Assembly: GCA_012271165.1 (NCBI GenBank)
Contig: JAAXGX010000198.1
Coordinates: 1-36,994, forward strand
Reading direction: 5' to 3'
Origin: Vicinamibacteraceae bacterium
GTDB lineage: Bacteria > Acidobacteriota > Vicinamibacteria > Vicinamibacterales > UBA8438
DNA: 36,994 nt
The notes beneath the pieces were generated by a model that had not been told where the DNA came from, made no database searches, and saw nothing but the letters and a program-made list of their open reading frames with translations. A program made the position numbers and the translations under genes. This document shows positions 16,890 to 25,185 of the stretch, in pieces; the stretch's first letter is position 1; each line of letters starts with the position of its first letter.

Positions 16890-18257
16890 ATGAGTGAAGA
16901 GATCGTCGCCCGGCCCACCCGCACCGTGCTCGTCTCCCCGTCCGCGCCGGAGGGTCGGCCCGGGGGGCGCCGCGACATGGGCATCCGCACCAGCATGACC
17001 GCCGGGCTGGTCATCGTGGGCGTGTTCGTGGGCGGCTTCGGCACCTGGGCGGCGGTGGCTCCGCTCGAGAGCGCCGCCATCGCGCCGGGCATCATCGGCG
17101 TGAGCACCGAGCGCCGCACCGTGCAGCACCTGGAGGGGGGCATCGTCGACGAGATCCTGGTGGCCGACGGCGCCCAGGTGGACGCCGGGCAGACGCTCAT
17201 CGTCCTCGACGACACGGCGGCGCGCGCCGCGCTCGACCTGCTCGAGGGGCAGCACCGCTCGGCCGTGGCGCTCAACGCGCGGCTGGAGGCCGAGCGCGAC
17301 AACCGGCCGGCCATCCGCTTTCCCGACTGGCTGGCCGGCGCGGCCGTGGACGACGGCGAGGCGGCCGAGGTCATGGCCACGCAGGAGCGCATCTTCCGGG
17401 CGCGCGCCGTCTCGCTGGCCAACCAGCGCGCCATCCACCAGCGGCGCATCGAGCAGCTCCGCGAGGAGTCGGCCGGGCTCGCCGGCGAGCTCGAGGCACA
17501 GGACCGCCGCCGCGCGCTGCTGGCCGAGGAGCTCGAAGGGGTGCGCGAGCTGGTCGAGCGCGGCCTCGAGCCCCGGCCCCGGCTGCTGGAGATGGAGCGC
17601 GCCGAGACCGAGATTGTCGGCGCCAGCGTCCGCAACCGGGCGCGCATCGCGAGCATCGCGCAGACCATCGACGAGACGCGCCTCGTCATCGACGAGCTGG
17701 GCAACGTGCGGCTGGCCGAGGTGGTGGCCGAGCTGCGCGAGGTGGAGACGCGGCTGTCCGACCTGCGAGAGCGGCTGGCCGCGGCCCGCGACGTGGTGGA
17801 GCGCACGCGCATCGCGGCCCCCGTCGCCGGCACGGTCATGGACCTGCAGGTCTACACGCGGGGCGGCGTGGTGGCCGCCGGCCAGCGGCTGATGGACGTG
17901 GTGCCCGCCAACGACCGCCTGATCATCGAGGCGCGCGTGGCGCCCAACGACATCGAGACGATCGAGCTGGGGCTGGAGGCGCAGGTGCGGCTGACGGCCT
18001 ACTCGCAGCTCGGCGCCCCGCGCCTCAGCGGCCGCGTCATCCGCGTCTCGGCCGACCGCCTGGCCGATCCCCGCACCGGCATGTCGTGGTACGAGGCGCG
18101 CGTGGCCCTCGACCCCGACCAGCCCGGCCTGTCGAGCCTGGCGCTGGTGCCCGGCATGCCGGCCGAGGTGATGATCGTCACCGGCTCGCGCACGCCCATC
18201 GACTACCTGCTCACGCCCATCGTGGAGAGCCTGGGGCGCGCGCTGCGCGAGGAGTGA
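16890..18257 (+). CDS. HlyD-family membrane fusion protein of type I secretion system
   Basis: N-terminal TM (TAGLVIVGVFVGGFGTWAAVAPLESAAIAPGIIGVSTERRTVQHLEGGIVDEILVADGAQVDAGQTLIVLD), long coiled-coil, C-terminal RIAAPVAGTVMDLQVYTRGGVV. Confidence 0.93.
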   Translation: MSEEIVARPTRTVLVSPSAPEGRPGGRRDMGIRTSMTAGLVIVGVFVGGFGTWAAVAPLESAAIAPGIIGVSTERRTVQHLEGGIVDEILVADGAQVDAGQTLIVLDDTAARAALDLLEGQHRSAVALNARLEAERDNRPAIRFPDWLAGAAVDDGEAAEVMATQERIFRARAVSLANQRAIHQRRIEQLREESAGLAGELEAQDRRRALLAEELEGVRELVERGLEPRPRLLEMERAETEIVGASVRNRARIASIAQTIDETRLVIDELGNVRLAEVVAELREVETRLSDLRERLAAARDVVERTRIAAPVAGTVMDLQVYTRGGVVAAGQRLMDVVPANDRLIIEARVAPNDIETIELGLEAQVRLTAYSQLGAPRLSGRVIRVSADRLADPRTGMSWYEARVALDPDQPGLSSLALVPGMPAEVMIVTGSRTPIDYLLTPIVESLGRALREE

Positions 18258-18285
18258 CGGTGCCCGCCGCCACCATGAGGTCCAT

Positions 18286-18843
18286 GTGTCCGACGTATCC
18301 ATCTGCCACTACCGCCTGAGCCGCGTCGAGTACGACCGTGCCGTAGAAGCCGGCGTGTTCGCGGCGGACGCCAGGCTGGAGCTCATCGACGGAGACCTGC
18401 ACGCCACGACGCCGGAGGGCAGCCGCCACTCGCTCGGCATAGACCTCGCGGCCGACTGCCTGCGGGAGGTGTTCGGTCCGGGGTTCTACATACGGATACA
18501 GCACCCGCTCGCAACCGACGACTACTCGGAGCCCGAACCGGACGTGGCCGTGGTGACCGGCCCGATGCGCGACTACCGGGACGCTCATCCGACGTCCGCC
18601 GTGCTGGTGGTCGAGGTGTCGAACGAGTCGCTGCAGCACGACCGGACCGTCAAGCGGCGCCTGTACGCGCGGTGCGGGATTCCCGAGTACTGGATCCTAG
18701 CGCTCCCGGACGCGCGTCTCGAGGTCTACCGCGATCCGGCTGGAGACGCCTACCGCAGCGTCACCAGGCATGCAGCCGGCGACCGCGTCGCGCCGCTCGC
18801 TCGCCCCGACGCACGGATCGTGGTAGACGATCTGCTTCCCTGA
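18286..18843 (+). CDS. Uma2 family (DUF820) PD-(D/E)xK-fold protein
   Basis: YRLSRVEYDRAVEAGVFAADARLELIDGDL...EPEPDVAVVTG...AVLVVEVSNESLQHDRTVKRRLYARCGIPEYWILALP. Confidence 0.9.
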   Translation: MSDVSICHYRLSRVEYDRAVEAGVFAADARLELIDGDLHATTPEGSRHSLGIDLAADCLREVFGPGFYIRIQHPLATDDYSEPEPDVAVVTGPMRDYRDAHPTSAVLVVEVSNESLQHDRTVKRRLYARCGIPEYWILALPDARLEVYRDPAGDAYRSVTRHAAGDRVAPLARPDARIVVDDLLP

Positions 18844-18869
18844 AGATGATGGGTCGCCGACGCGTGAGC

Positions 18870-19163
18870 CTACGCGACGTCCCGGTCGCGGCGGCCGGCC
18901 AGGAACCCCTCGAGCGAGCCTTCGAGCTTCGCCATGCGCTCGCGCAGGTCGGCGAGCTCGCGGTTGACCTGATCGAACCGCGCGTTCATCTCCTGCCGCA
19001 GCCCGGTCAGCTCCGCGGTCATCTCCTGCCGCTGGCCGGTCAGCTCCCGCCGCAGGACGGCCATCTCCTGCCGCAGGCCGCGGATGTCGGCTCGGACCCA
19101 GCCGAACAGGCCGACTATCAGTGCCGGCGTCAGCCACGGGATGAGGCTCTCCATCGAACTCAC
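18870..19163 (-). CDS. Small membrane-anchored coiled-coil protein
   Basis: N-terminal TM (LIPWLTPALIVGLFGWV) then LRQEMAVLRRELTGQRQEMTAELTGLRQEMNARFDQVNRELADLRERM. Confidence 0.7.
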   Translation of the reverse strand: MSSMESLIPWLTPALIVGLFGWVRADIRGLRQEMAVLRRELTGQRQEMTAELTGLRQEMNARFDQVNRELADLRERMAKLEGSLEGFLAGRRDRDVA

Positions 19164-19191
19164 CTTACCACGCCATCGGATGGCCCGGCCG

Positions 19192-19401
19192 TCAGCGGTC
19201 CCGCTGCCCCTTGCGCCCGGGCGGGCTCTCCGGCTGGCATGTCGCGCACAGGCCGTAGGGGCGCTCCACCGGACGCGCCCGGCAACCCCGGCAGGTGTGG
19301 CGGGCGCACAGCCAGCGATCGGCGACCCGCAGCACCTGCTCCTTGCTGCCGCACAGGTCGCAGCGCTCCAGCCCGGTGTGGACGTAGCGCTTCACCCGCA
19401 T
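19192..19401 (-). CDS. Small Cys-rich zinc-ribbon-like protein
   Basis: MRVKRYVHTGLERCDLCGSKEQVLRVADRWLCARHTCRGCRARPVERPYGLCATCQPE: three CxxC motifs plus CxxH. Confidence 0.55.
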   Translation of the reverse strand: MRVKRYVHTGLERCDLCGSKEQVLRVADRWLCARHTCRGCRARPVERPYGLCATCQPESPPGRKGQRDR

Positions 19402-19416
19402 CGCACGGAGCGGAGC

Positions 19417-21147
19417 TCAGGCCCCCGCCTTGACGGCCCTGCCGGGGGTGTCCGGCTTGACCGGCGCCAGGTTGGCGCGGCGCAGGTTGCGCAGGATCTC
19501 GTCGCGCGGACCGAAGGCCTCCACCCCACCGGCCCGCAGCACCAGCACCTTGTCGGCCAGCGCCATGATGCCGGCGCGCTGGGCGATCAGCACGATGGTG
19601 CAGCCCCGCTCGCGCAGCCGCCGCACGGTGTCGGCCAGCGCCAGCTCGCCGTCGCCGTCGAGGTGTGCGTTCGGCTCGTCGAGCACCAGCAGCGCGGGGT
19701 TGCCGAACACCGCGCGCGCCAGCGCCACCCGCTGGCGCTGGCCGCCGGAGATGGGCACGCCGCCCACCCCGATCGGCGTGTCGTAGCCGCGCGGCAGGCT
19801 CAGGATGATGTCGTGCGCGCCGGCGAGCTGCGCCGCCCCCACCACGTCCTCGTCGCTGGCCGCGCCCAGCCGCGCGATGTTGTCGCGCACGGTGCCGCGG
19901 AACAGCTCGACGCTCTGCGGCACGTAGCCCACGTGGCGCCCGCGGTCGGCGTCGGGCCAGGCCGTCACGTCCGCCCCGTCGAGCCGCACGTGGCCCGTCG
20001 ACGGCTCCAGCGAGCCCACCAGCAGGCGCACCAGCGTGGTCTTGCCGGCGCCCGAGGGACCCACCACGCCCAGCACCTCGCCGGCCGCGATGCGCAGCGA
20101 GATCTGGCGGATGATGGGCAGGCGCACGCCCGGCGGGACGTAGTTCACCTTGTCGAAGGTGACGTTGCCGGCGGGCCGCGGCAGCACCGTGCCGCTCTCG
20201 TCGGGCGGGGCGCGCTCGAGCAGCTCGGCCAGCCGCTGGTACGCCGCGCGGGCGCCGACGAAGAGGCGCCAGGAGCTGATGAGCTGCTCCATGGGCGCCA
20301 GGCCGCGCGCCGCGATTACGGCCGAGGCGACGATGCTGCCGGCCGACATCTGGTTGCCGATGACCAGGTAGCCGCCCACGCCCAGCATGGACGCCTGCAG
20401 GCCGAAGCGCAGCGCCTTGGCGGCGGCCGAGATGCCGCCCGACGCGTCGGTGGCCGAGGTCTGCTGGTCGAGGCTGTGCGCGGTGCTATCGCGCCAGCGC
20501 CGGGCCAGGTCGGGCAGCATGCCCATGGCCGTGATGGCGTCGGCGTTGCGGATGGCCGCGTCGGCGTCGTTGAGCGTGCGCACCGACGCGCTGTTGGCCT
20601 CGGTCAGCCGCTTGCGGGTGATCAGGTCGTTGAGCGCGGCGCAGCCGAACAGCGCCACCGCGCCGAGCAGGCCGATCCAGCCCAGCACCGGGTGGATGAC
20701 GAAGACGATGGCCAGGAAGACCGGCGCCCACGGCGCGTCGAACAGCGGCGTGATGCCCTGGCCGGCGAAGTAGCCGCGCACGGTGCCCAGGTCGCGCAGC
20801 CCCTGCGCCGAGACGCCGCCCCCGGCGCGCCGCGCCTCGGCGATGGCGCCGGCCAGGACGGGGCTGCCCAGCTCGCGCTCGAACCAGGCCCCCACGCGCG
20901 CCAGGATGCGGTTGCGCACCGCGTCGAGCAGGCCGAAGGTGGCCAGCCCCACGGCCACCATGGCGCTGAGCGCCAGCAGCGTGTCGATGTTGCTGGTCGT
21001 CAGCACCCGGTCGTAGACCTGCATCATGTACATGGGCACGGTCAGCATCAGCAGGTTGACGCAGGCGCTGAACAGGGCCACGCCCACCCAGGCGCGCCGG
21101 CACGCCGCCATGGCCTGCTGCAGGGGTCCGAGCTGCCTGGCTTCCAT
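19417..21147 (-). CDS. Type I secretion ABC transporter permease/ATPase (PrtD-like)
   Basis: MEARQLGPLQQAMAACRRAWVGVALFSACVNLLMLTVPMYMMQVYDRVLTTSNIDTLLAL...; Walker A GPSGAGKTTL, signature ISGGQRQRVALARA, Walker B LLVLDEPNAHLD. Confidence 0.94.
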   Translation of the reverse strand: MEARQLGPLQQAMAACRRAWVGVALFSACVNLLMLTVPMYMMQVYDRVLTTSNIDTLLALSAMVAVGLATFGLLDAVRNRILARVGAWFERELGSPVLAGAIAEARRAGGGVSAQGLRDLGTVRGYFAGQGITPLFDAPWAPVFLAIVFVIHPVLGWIGLLGAVALFGCAALNDLITRKRLTEANSASVRTLNDADAAIRNADAITAMGMLPDLARRWRDSTAHSLDQQTSATDASGGISAAAKALRFGLQASMLGVGGYLVIGNQMSAGSIVASAVIAARGLAPMEQLISSWRLFVGARAAYQRLAELLERAPPDESGTVLPRPAGNVTFDKVNYVPPGVRLPIIRQISLRIAAGEVLGVVGPSGAGKTTLVRLLVGSLEPSTGHVRLDGADVTAWPDADRGRHVGYVPQSVELFRGTVRDNIARLGAASDEDVVGAAQLAGAHDIILSLPRGYDTPIGVGGVPISGGQRQRVALARAVFGNPALLVLDEPNAHLDGDGELALADTVRRLRERGCTIVLIAQRAGIMALADKVLVLRAGGVEAFGPRDEILRNLRRANLAPVKPDTPGRAVKAGA

Positions 21148-21155
21148 GCGCGTCC

Positions 21156-21899
21156 TCAGGAGGCCGCCGGCACCTCGCGGCCGGCGCCGGCGGGCCGGTC
21201 GTCCGTCACCGAGCCGCCCTCGAGCCGCACCACGCGGTTGCAGACGCGCGCGATGAGCCGCTCGTTGTGCGAGGCCAGCACGAGGATGCCGACGTCGTCG
21301 AGCAGGGCGTGCAGCCGGGCGTTGACCTTCTCGAGGAAGGCCGCGTCGCCGGCGCCGATCCACTCGTCCATCAGCAGGATCTCGGGCTGCGCGGCGGTGG
21401 AGATGGCGAACGCCAGGCGCGCCTTCATGCCGGCCGAGTAGCAGAACAGCGGCAGGTCGAGGTAGTCGCCCAGCTCGGTGAACTCGGCGATGTCGGCCGT
21501 GCGGCGCTCGATCTCCTGGCGCGTGAGGCCGGCCGCCAGGCCGCAGATGCGGATGTTCTCCAGGCCCGTGGCGTCGCCCTCCATGCCCAGCTTCAGGCTG
21601 AAGAGCGTGGTGACGCGGCCCGCCACCCGGACCTGCCCGCGGACCGGCTCGTAGACGCCCGCGATGGTGCGCAGCAGGGTCGACTTGCCGGCGCCGTTGG
21701 GACCCACCAGACCCACCCGGTCGCCCCGCCGCAGGCGCAGCGAGACGCCGCGCAGCGCGTGGACGGTGACGGTGTGGCGCGTGCCGTAGCTGACGTGCGC
21801 CCCGATGCGGCGCCCCAGCAGCCGCTTCTTCAGCGAGCGGCTCTCGGCCCCGTAGATGGGAAAGTCGACGGCGACGTTCTCGAGATCGACGGCGAGCAT
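21156..21899 (-). CDS. ABC-2 polysaccharide exporter ATP-binding protein (Wzt/KpsT-like)
   Basis: SLRLRRGDRVGLVGPNGAGKSTLLRTIAGVYEPVRGQVRVAGRVTTLFSLKLGMEGDATGLENI...YSAGMKARLAFAISTA..EILLMDEWIGAGD. Confidence 0.94.
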   Translation of the reverse strand: MLAVDLENVAVDFPIYGAESRSLKKRLLGRRIGAHVSYGTRHTVTVHALRGVSLRLRRGDRVGLVGPNGAGKSTLLRTIAGVYEPVRGQVRVAGRVTTLFSLKLGMEGDATGLENIRICGLAAGLTRQEIERRTADIAEFTELGDYLDLPLFCYSAGMKARLAFAISTAAQPEILLMDEWIGAGDAAFLEKVNARLHALLDDVGILVLASHNERLIARVCNRVVRLEGGSVTDDRPAGAGREVPAAS

Positions 21900-21906
21900 G
21901 GCTTGG

Positions 21907-22827
21907 CTACACCCAGTAGGGCACCCGGCTCCGGTAGCGCGCGAAGACGAGCCAGGTCAGCGTCCAGCCGGCGGCGGTGACCGCCAGCACCAGCATCCAG
22001 GTGACCGCGGGCAGCCCGTGGCCCAGCAGCGGCGCGCGGACGAGCTCGATGAAGTAGGTGAAGGGATTGTACAGCGCCAGGTGCGCGCGGGGGCCGAGCT
22101 GGTCGGGAATCCAGATGACCGGCGTGACGAAGAAGACCACCCGCATGACGCTGCCGACGATCTGCGCCACGTCGCGGAAGCGGGCGCAGACGGTGCCCAG
22201 CAGCAGGCCCACCCAGACGGCGTTGACGACCACCAGCGCCAGCCCCGGCACGAGCAGCAGCGCGTGCAGGCCGGCGGCCACCCCGAAGATGACGGCCACC
22301 CCCACGTACACCAGCCCGTTGTGGGCCATCGTCAGGAGGTTCTCCCAGACGTCCTTGAAGACGAACATCGCCAGCGGCCGCTTCGCGTTCGTGATCCACA
22401 CCTTGTGCCGCACGAACACGGTGCAGCTCCGGTTGACGGCGGCCTGCACGAACTGCCAGGCGATGAAGCCCAGGGCCACGTGCGGCAGGTAGCGCTCGAG
22501 CGGCATGTTGAACAGCCGCCCGTAGAGCAGCCCCAGCGCCGTGACGAGGACGGCCAGCGAGATGGTCAGCCAGAGCGGGCCGAGGATGGACCGGCGGTAG
22601 CCGCGGCGCAGGCCCTGCAGCCCCATGGCGCCCCACAGCTCCCAGCAGCGCAGGCCGTCGAGCAGGTCGGCGGCCGCCAGCGCCGCGCGCGACGGCGCCG
22701 CGGCCGCGGGCGCGGCGGCCGGGGCGGGCAGGGCGACCACCCGGGCCGGCGGCGGGGCCGCGGCCGGGACCGGCGGCGGGGCCGGGGCCGCCGCCTGCGG
22801 GCCGGGGGCAGATACTTCCGTGCTCAC
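21907..22827 (-). CDS. ABC-2 polysaccharide exporter permease (Wzm/KpsM-like)
   Basis: LWGAMGLQGLRRGYRRSILGPLWLTISLAVLVTALGLLYGRLF...; multiple TMs; directly upstream of the Wzt-like ATPase. Confidence 0.92.
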   Translation of the reverse strand: MSTEVSAPGPQAAAPAPPPVPAAAPPPARVVALPAPAAAPAAAAPSRAALAAADLLDGLRCWELWGAMGLQGLRRGYRRSILGPLWLTISLAVLVTALGLLYGRLFNMPLERYLPHVALGFIAWQFVQAAVNRSCTVFVRHKVWITNAKRPLAMFVFKDVWENLLTMAHNGLVYVGVAVIFGVAAGLHALLLVPGLALVVVNAVWVGLLLGTVCARFRDVAQIVGSVMRVVFFVTPVIWIPDQLGPRAHLALYNPFTYFIELVRAPLLGHGLPAVTWMLVLAVTAAGWTLTWLVFARYRSRVPYWV

Positions 22828-23210
22828 GCCGCGTCACCCGACACGCGCCGGCCCGTCACCGCCTCGCGCAAACCCTCCAGCAGCCCCTCGAGCCTCGCCA
22901 GCCGCTCGCGGAGCTGCATCTGCCCGCTCTCGAGCTCCGCCAGCCGGTCACCCAGATCCTTCTGCCCGGACGCCAGCCGCGTCTGACGGTCCTCCAGTCG
23001 CGTCTGCTGCTCCTCCAGCCGAGTCTGACGGTCCTCCACCTTCGTCAGGCGCTCCTCCACCCTCGTCAAGCGGTCCTCCACCCTCGTCAGGCGGTCCCGC
23101 ACCTCCCCGATATCGCTGCGAAAATCGTTCCGGAGGTTGCGTTGCGAAGTGATCACCAGGCCCGCCAGCCCCACCCCCACGGCCAGGATGGCGCTCAGCT
23201 CCGGCGACAT
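22824..23210 (-). CDS. Small membrane-anchored coiled-coil protein, start/stop-overlapped with wzm-like gene
   Basis: MSPELSAILAVGVGLAGLVITSQRNLRNDFRSDIGEVRDRLTRVEDRLTRVEERLTKVEDRQTRLEEQQ...; stop TGA overlaps the GTG start of the wzm-like gene (GTGA). Confidence 0.75.
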   Translation of the reverse strand: MSPELSAILAVGVGLAGLVITSQRNLRNDFRSDIGEVRDRLTRVEDRLTRVEERLTKVEDRQTRLEEQQTRLEDRQTRLASGQKDLGDRLAELESGQMQLRERLARLEGLLEGLREAVTGRRVSGDAA

Positions 23211-23356
23211 GCGAATTGCTCCCCGCGCGGCATGGCTTCCTGCCGGCGATTGTATACCGCCAGCCTGCCGGCGGGCGGCGCTGCCTCGCTTGACACCGGC
23301 AGGCTTGATCGGTACGGTCGCCTCGCGTCCAACGGAAGCGGGACGGAGGTGAGGCC

Positions 23357-24073
23357 ACGGCAGGCAACGATCGTCTCATCGTTGCGCTCGACGTCGCGAC
23401 GCACGATGAAGCTGTCGCGCTGGTGGACACGCTCGACAACGTGTTCTTCTTCAAGGTCGGGCTGCAGCTCTTCCTCGCCGGGAACCTGTTCGGGCTGTTG
23501 CGGCGCCTGCAGGCCGCGCGGGGCGATCAGGGAGCCGTCTTCGTCGACCTGAAGATCGCCGGCGACATCGGCAACACCATCGCGCGCTTCGTCGAGCGCG
23601 CGGCCGAGCTCGGCATCCGGCTCATGACCTTCATCGAGGCGGCCGAGACCGCCATCACGCGGCACACCCTGGCGGCGGGCCGCGCCGCGCGGGCGCCGGG
23701 GCGCTTTCCCGAGTTCCTCGTGGTGCCGCTGCTGTCGAGCCTCGACGCGCCGGACGCGCGCATCGTCGGCCGCGCCCGGCCCATGGTCGCGGCCGGCTTC
23801 GACGGGCTCATCGTGTCGGGGACGGCCATCGGGGCCTGCCGGGCGGCCTTTCCGGACGCCACGCTGGTGAGCCCGGGGATCCGGCCGGCGTGGTGGGACG
23901 CCCGCGACGACCACGTGCGCTTCACGACGCCGGCGGAGGCCGTCCGGCTCGGCGCCGACCACCTCGTGGTGGGCCGCCCGGTGCGCAGCGCGCCGGACCC
24001 GCGGGACGCCGCGCAGCGCATCCTCGACGAGATCGACGAAGCCGCTCACCGCCGGGCATCGGCGGCCCCATGA
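23357..24073 (+). CDS. pyrF: Orotidine 5'-phosphate decarboxylase; N-terminus extends upstream of the ORF track start (23423), apparent ACG start
   Basis: In-frame upstream translation TAGNDRLIVALDVATHDEAVALVDTLDNVFFFKVGLQLF...VFVDLKIAGDIGNT...VSPGIRP; near-perfect SD GGAGGTGAG at 23345-23353. Confidence 0.88.
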   Translation, partial: TAGNDRLIVALDVATHDEAVALVDTLDNVFFFKVGLQLFLAGNLFGLLRRLQAARGDQGAVFVDLKIAGDIGNTIARFVERAAELGIRLMTFIEAAETAITRHTLAAGRAARAPGRFPEFLVVPLLSSLDAPDARIVGRARPMVAAGFDGLIVSGTAIGACRAAFPDATLVSPGIRPAWWDARDDHVRFTTPAEAVRLGADHLVVGRPVRSAPDPRDAAQRILDEIDEAAHRRASAAP

Positions 24074-25185
24074 GCCAGCCCGCACGGCGCATCATCCACC
24101 TCGACATGGACGCCTTCTATGCGTCGGTCGAGCAGCGCGACGACGCGGCGCTGCGCGGGCGGCCGGTGGCGGTGGGCGGGCGGCCGGAGAGCCGCGGCGT
24201 GGTGGCGGCGGCCAGCTACGAGGCGCGCGCCTTCGGCGTGCGCTCGGCCATGGCGATGGCCCGGGCGGTGCGGCTGTGCCCGGAGCTGGCCATCGTGCCG
24301 CCCGACTTCGGCAAGTACCGGGCGGTGTCCGCGCAGGTGTTCGCGCTGTTCCGGGCGGTGACGCCGCTGGTCGAGCCGCTGGCGCTCGACGAGGCCTACC
24401 TCGACGTCACCGCGAACGCGTGGGGCGAGCCGTTCGCCACGCCGGTGGCGCGGCGGCTGAAGCGGCAGATCCGCGACGAGACCGGGCTGACGGCGTCGGC
24501 CGGCGTGGCCGCGAACAAGTTCCTGGCCAAGGTGGCGTCGGCGCTCGACAAGCCCGACGGCCTCACCGTGGTGCCGCCGGGGCGCGTCGAGCCGTTCCTG
24601 CGCAGGCTGCCGGTCGACGCGCTGTGGGGCGTCGGGCCGGTGACCGCGCGCAAGCTGCGCGCGCAGGGCCTGACGAAGCTCGTCGACATCCGGACCGCGG
24701 ACGAGGCGGCGCTGCGGGGGCTGGTCGGGCGGCAGGCGGCGTGGCTGCGGCGGCTGGCGCACGGCGACGACGACCGGCCCGTGACGCCCCACCGGGTCGC
24801 CAAGTCCAGCGGCTCGGAGCGCACCTGGCCCGAGGACCTGCTGGACCTCGAGCGCATCCGCGGCGAGATCGAGCGCATGGCGCGGCGGGCGGGCGAGTGG
24901 CTCGCGGGCCGCACGCGGGCGGCGCGGACGGTGACGATCAAGGTGCGCTACGCCGACTTCACGACGATCACCCGCAGCCTGACGGAGCGGCCGGCGGCCC
25001 GCGACGCCGAGACGGTCGCCGCGCGCGCCCTCGCGCTGCTGGCGCGGACCGAGGCGGGCGCCCGGCCGGTCCGCCTGCTCGGCGTGAGCGTGCACAACTT
25101 CACGGGGGCCGGCGACGACGAGGCGGGCGCGGCGCCCGCCGACCCGCTGCTGTGGGACCTGCCGGCGGAACCGCCCCCGCCATGA
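24070..25185 (+). CDS. dinB: DNA polymerase IV (Y-family)
   Basis: RRIIHLDMDAFYASVEQRDDAALRGRPVAVGG...PLALDEAYLDVTAN...GVAANKFLAKVASALDKPDGL; ATGA overlap with pyrF. Confidence 0.96.
   Translation: MSQPARRIIHLDMDAFYASVEQRDDAALRGRPVAVGGRPESRGVVAAASYEARAFGVRSAMAMARAVRLCPELAIVPPDFGKYRAVSAQVFALFRAVTPLVEPLALDEAYLDVTANAWGEPFATPVARRLKRQIRDETGLTASAGVAANKFLAKVASALDKPDGLTVVPPGRVEPFLRRLPVDALWGVGPVTARKLRAQGLTKLVDIRTADEAALRGLVGRQAAWLRRLAHGDDDRPVTPHRVAKSSGSERTWPEDLLDLERIRGEIERMARRAGEWLAGRTRAARTVTIKVRYADFTTITRSLTERPAARDAETVAARALALLARTEAGARPVRLLGVSVHNFTGAGDDEAGAAPADPLLWDLPAEPPPP

Noticed and set aside
16884-18302. 472-aa minus-strand ORF opposite HlyD
   Set aside because: Antisense of a clear HlyD coding frame; Arg/His-rich with no recognisable motif.
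19084-21441. 785-aa plus-strand ORF opposite the T1SS ABC gene
   Set aside because: Antisense of a gene with Walker A/B and signature motifs.
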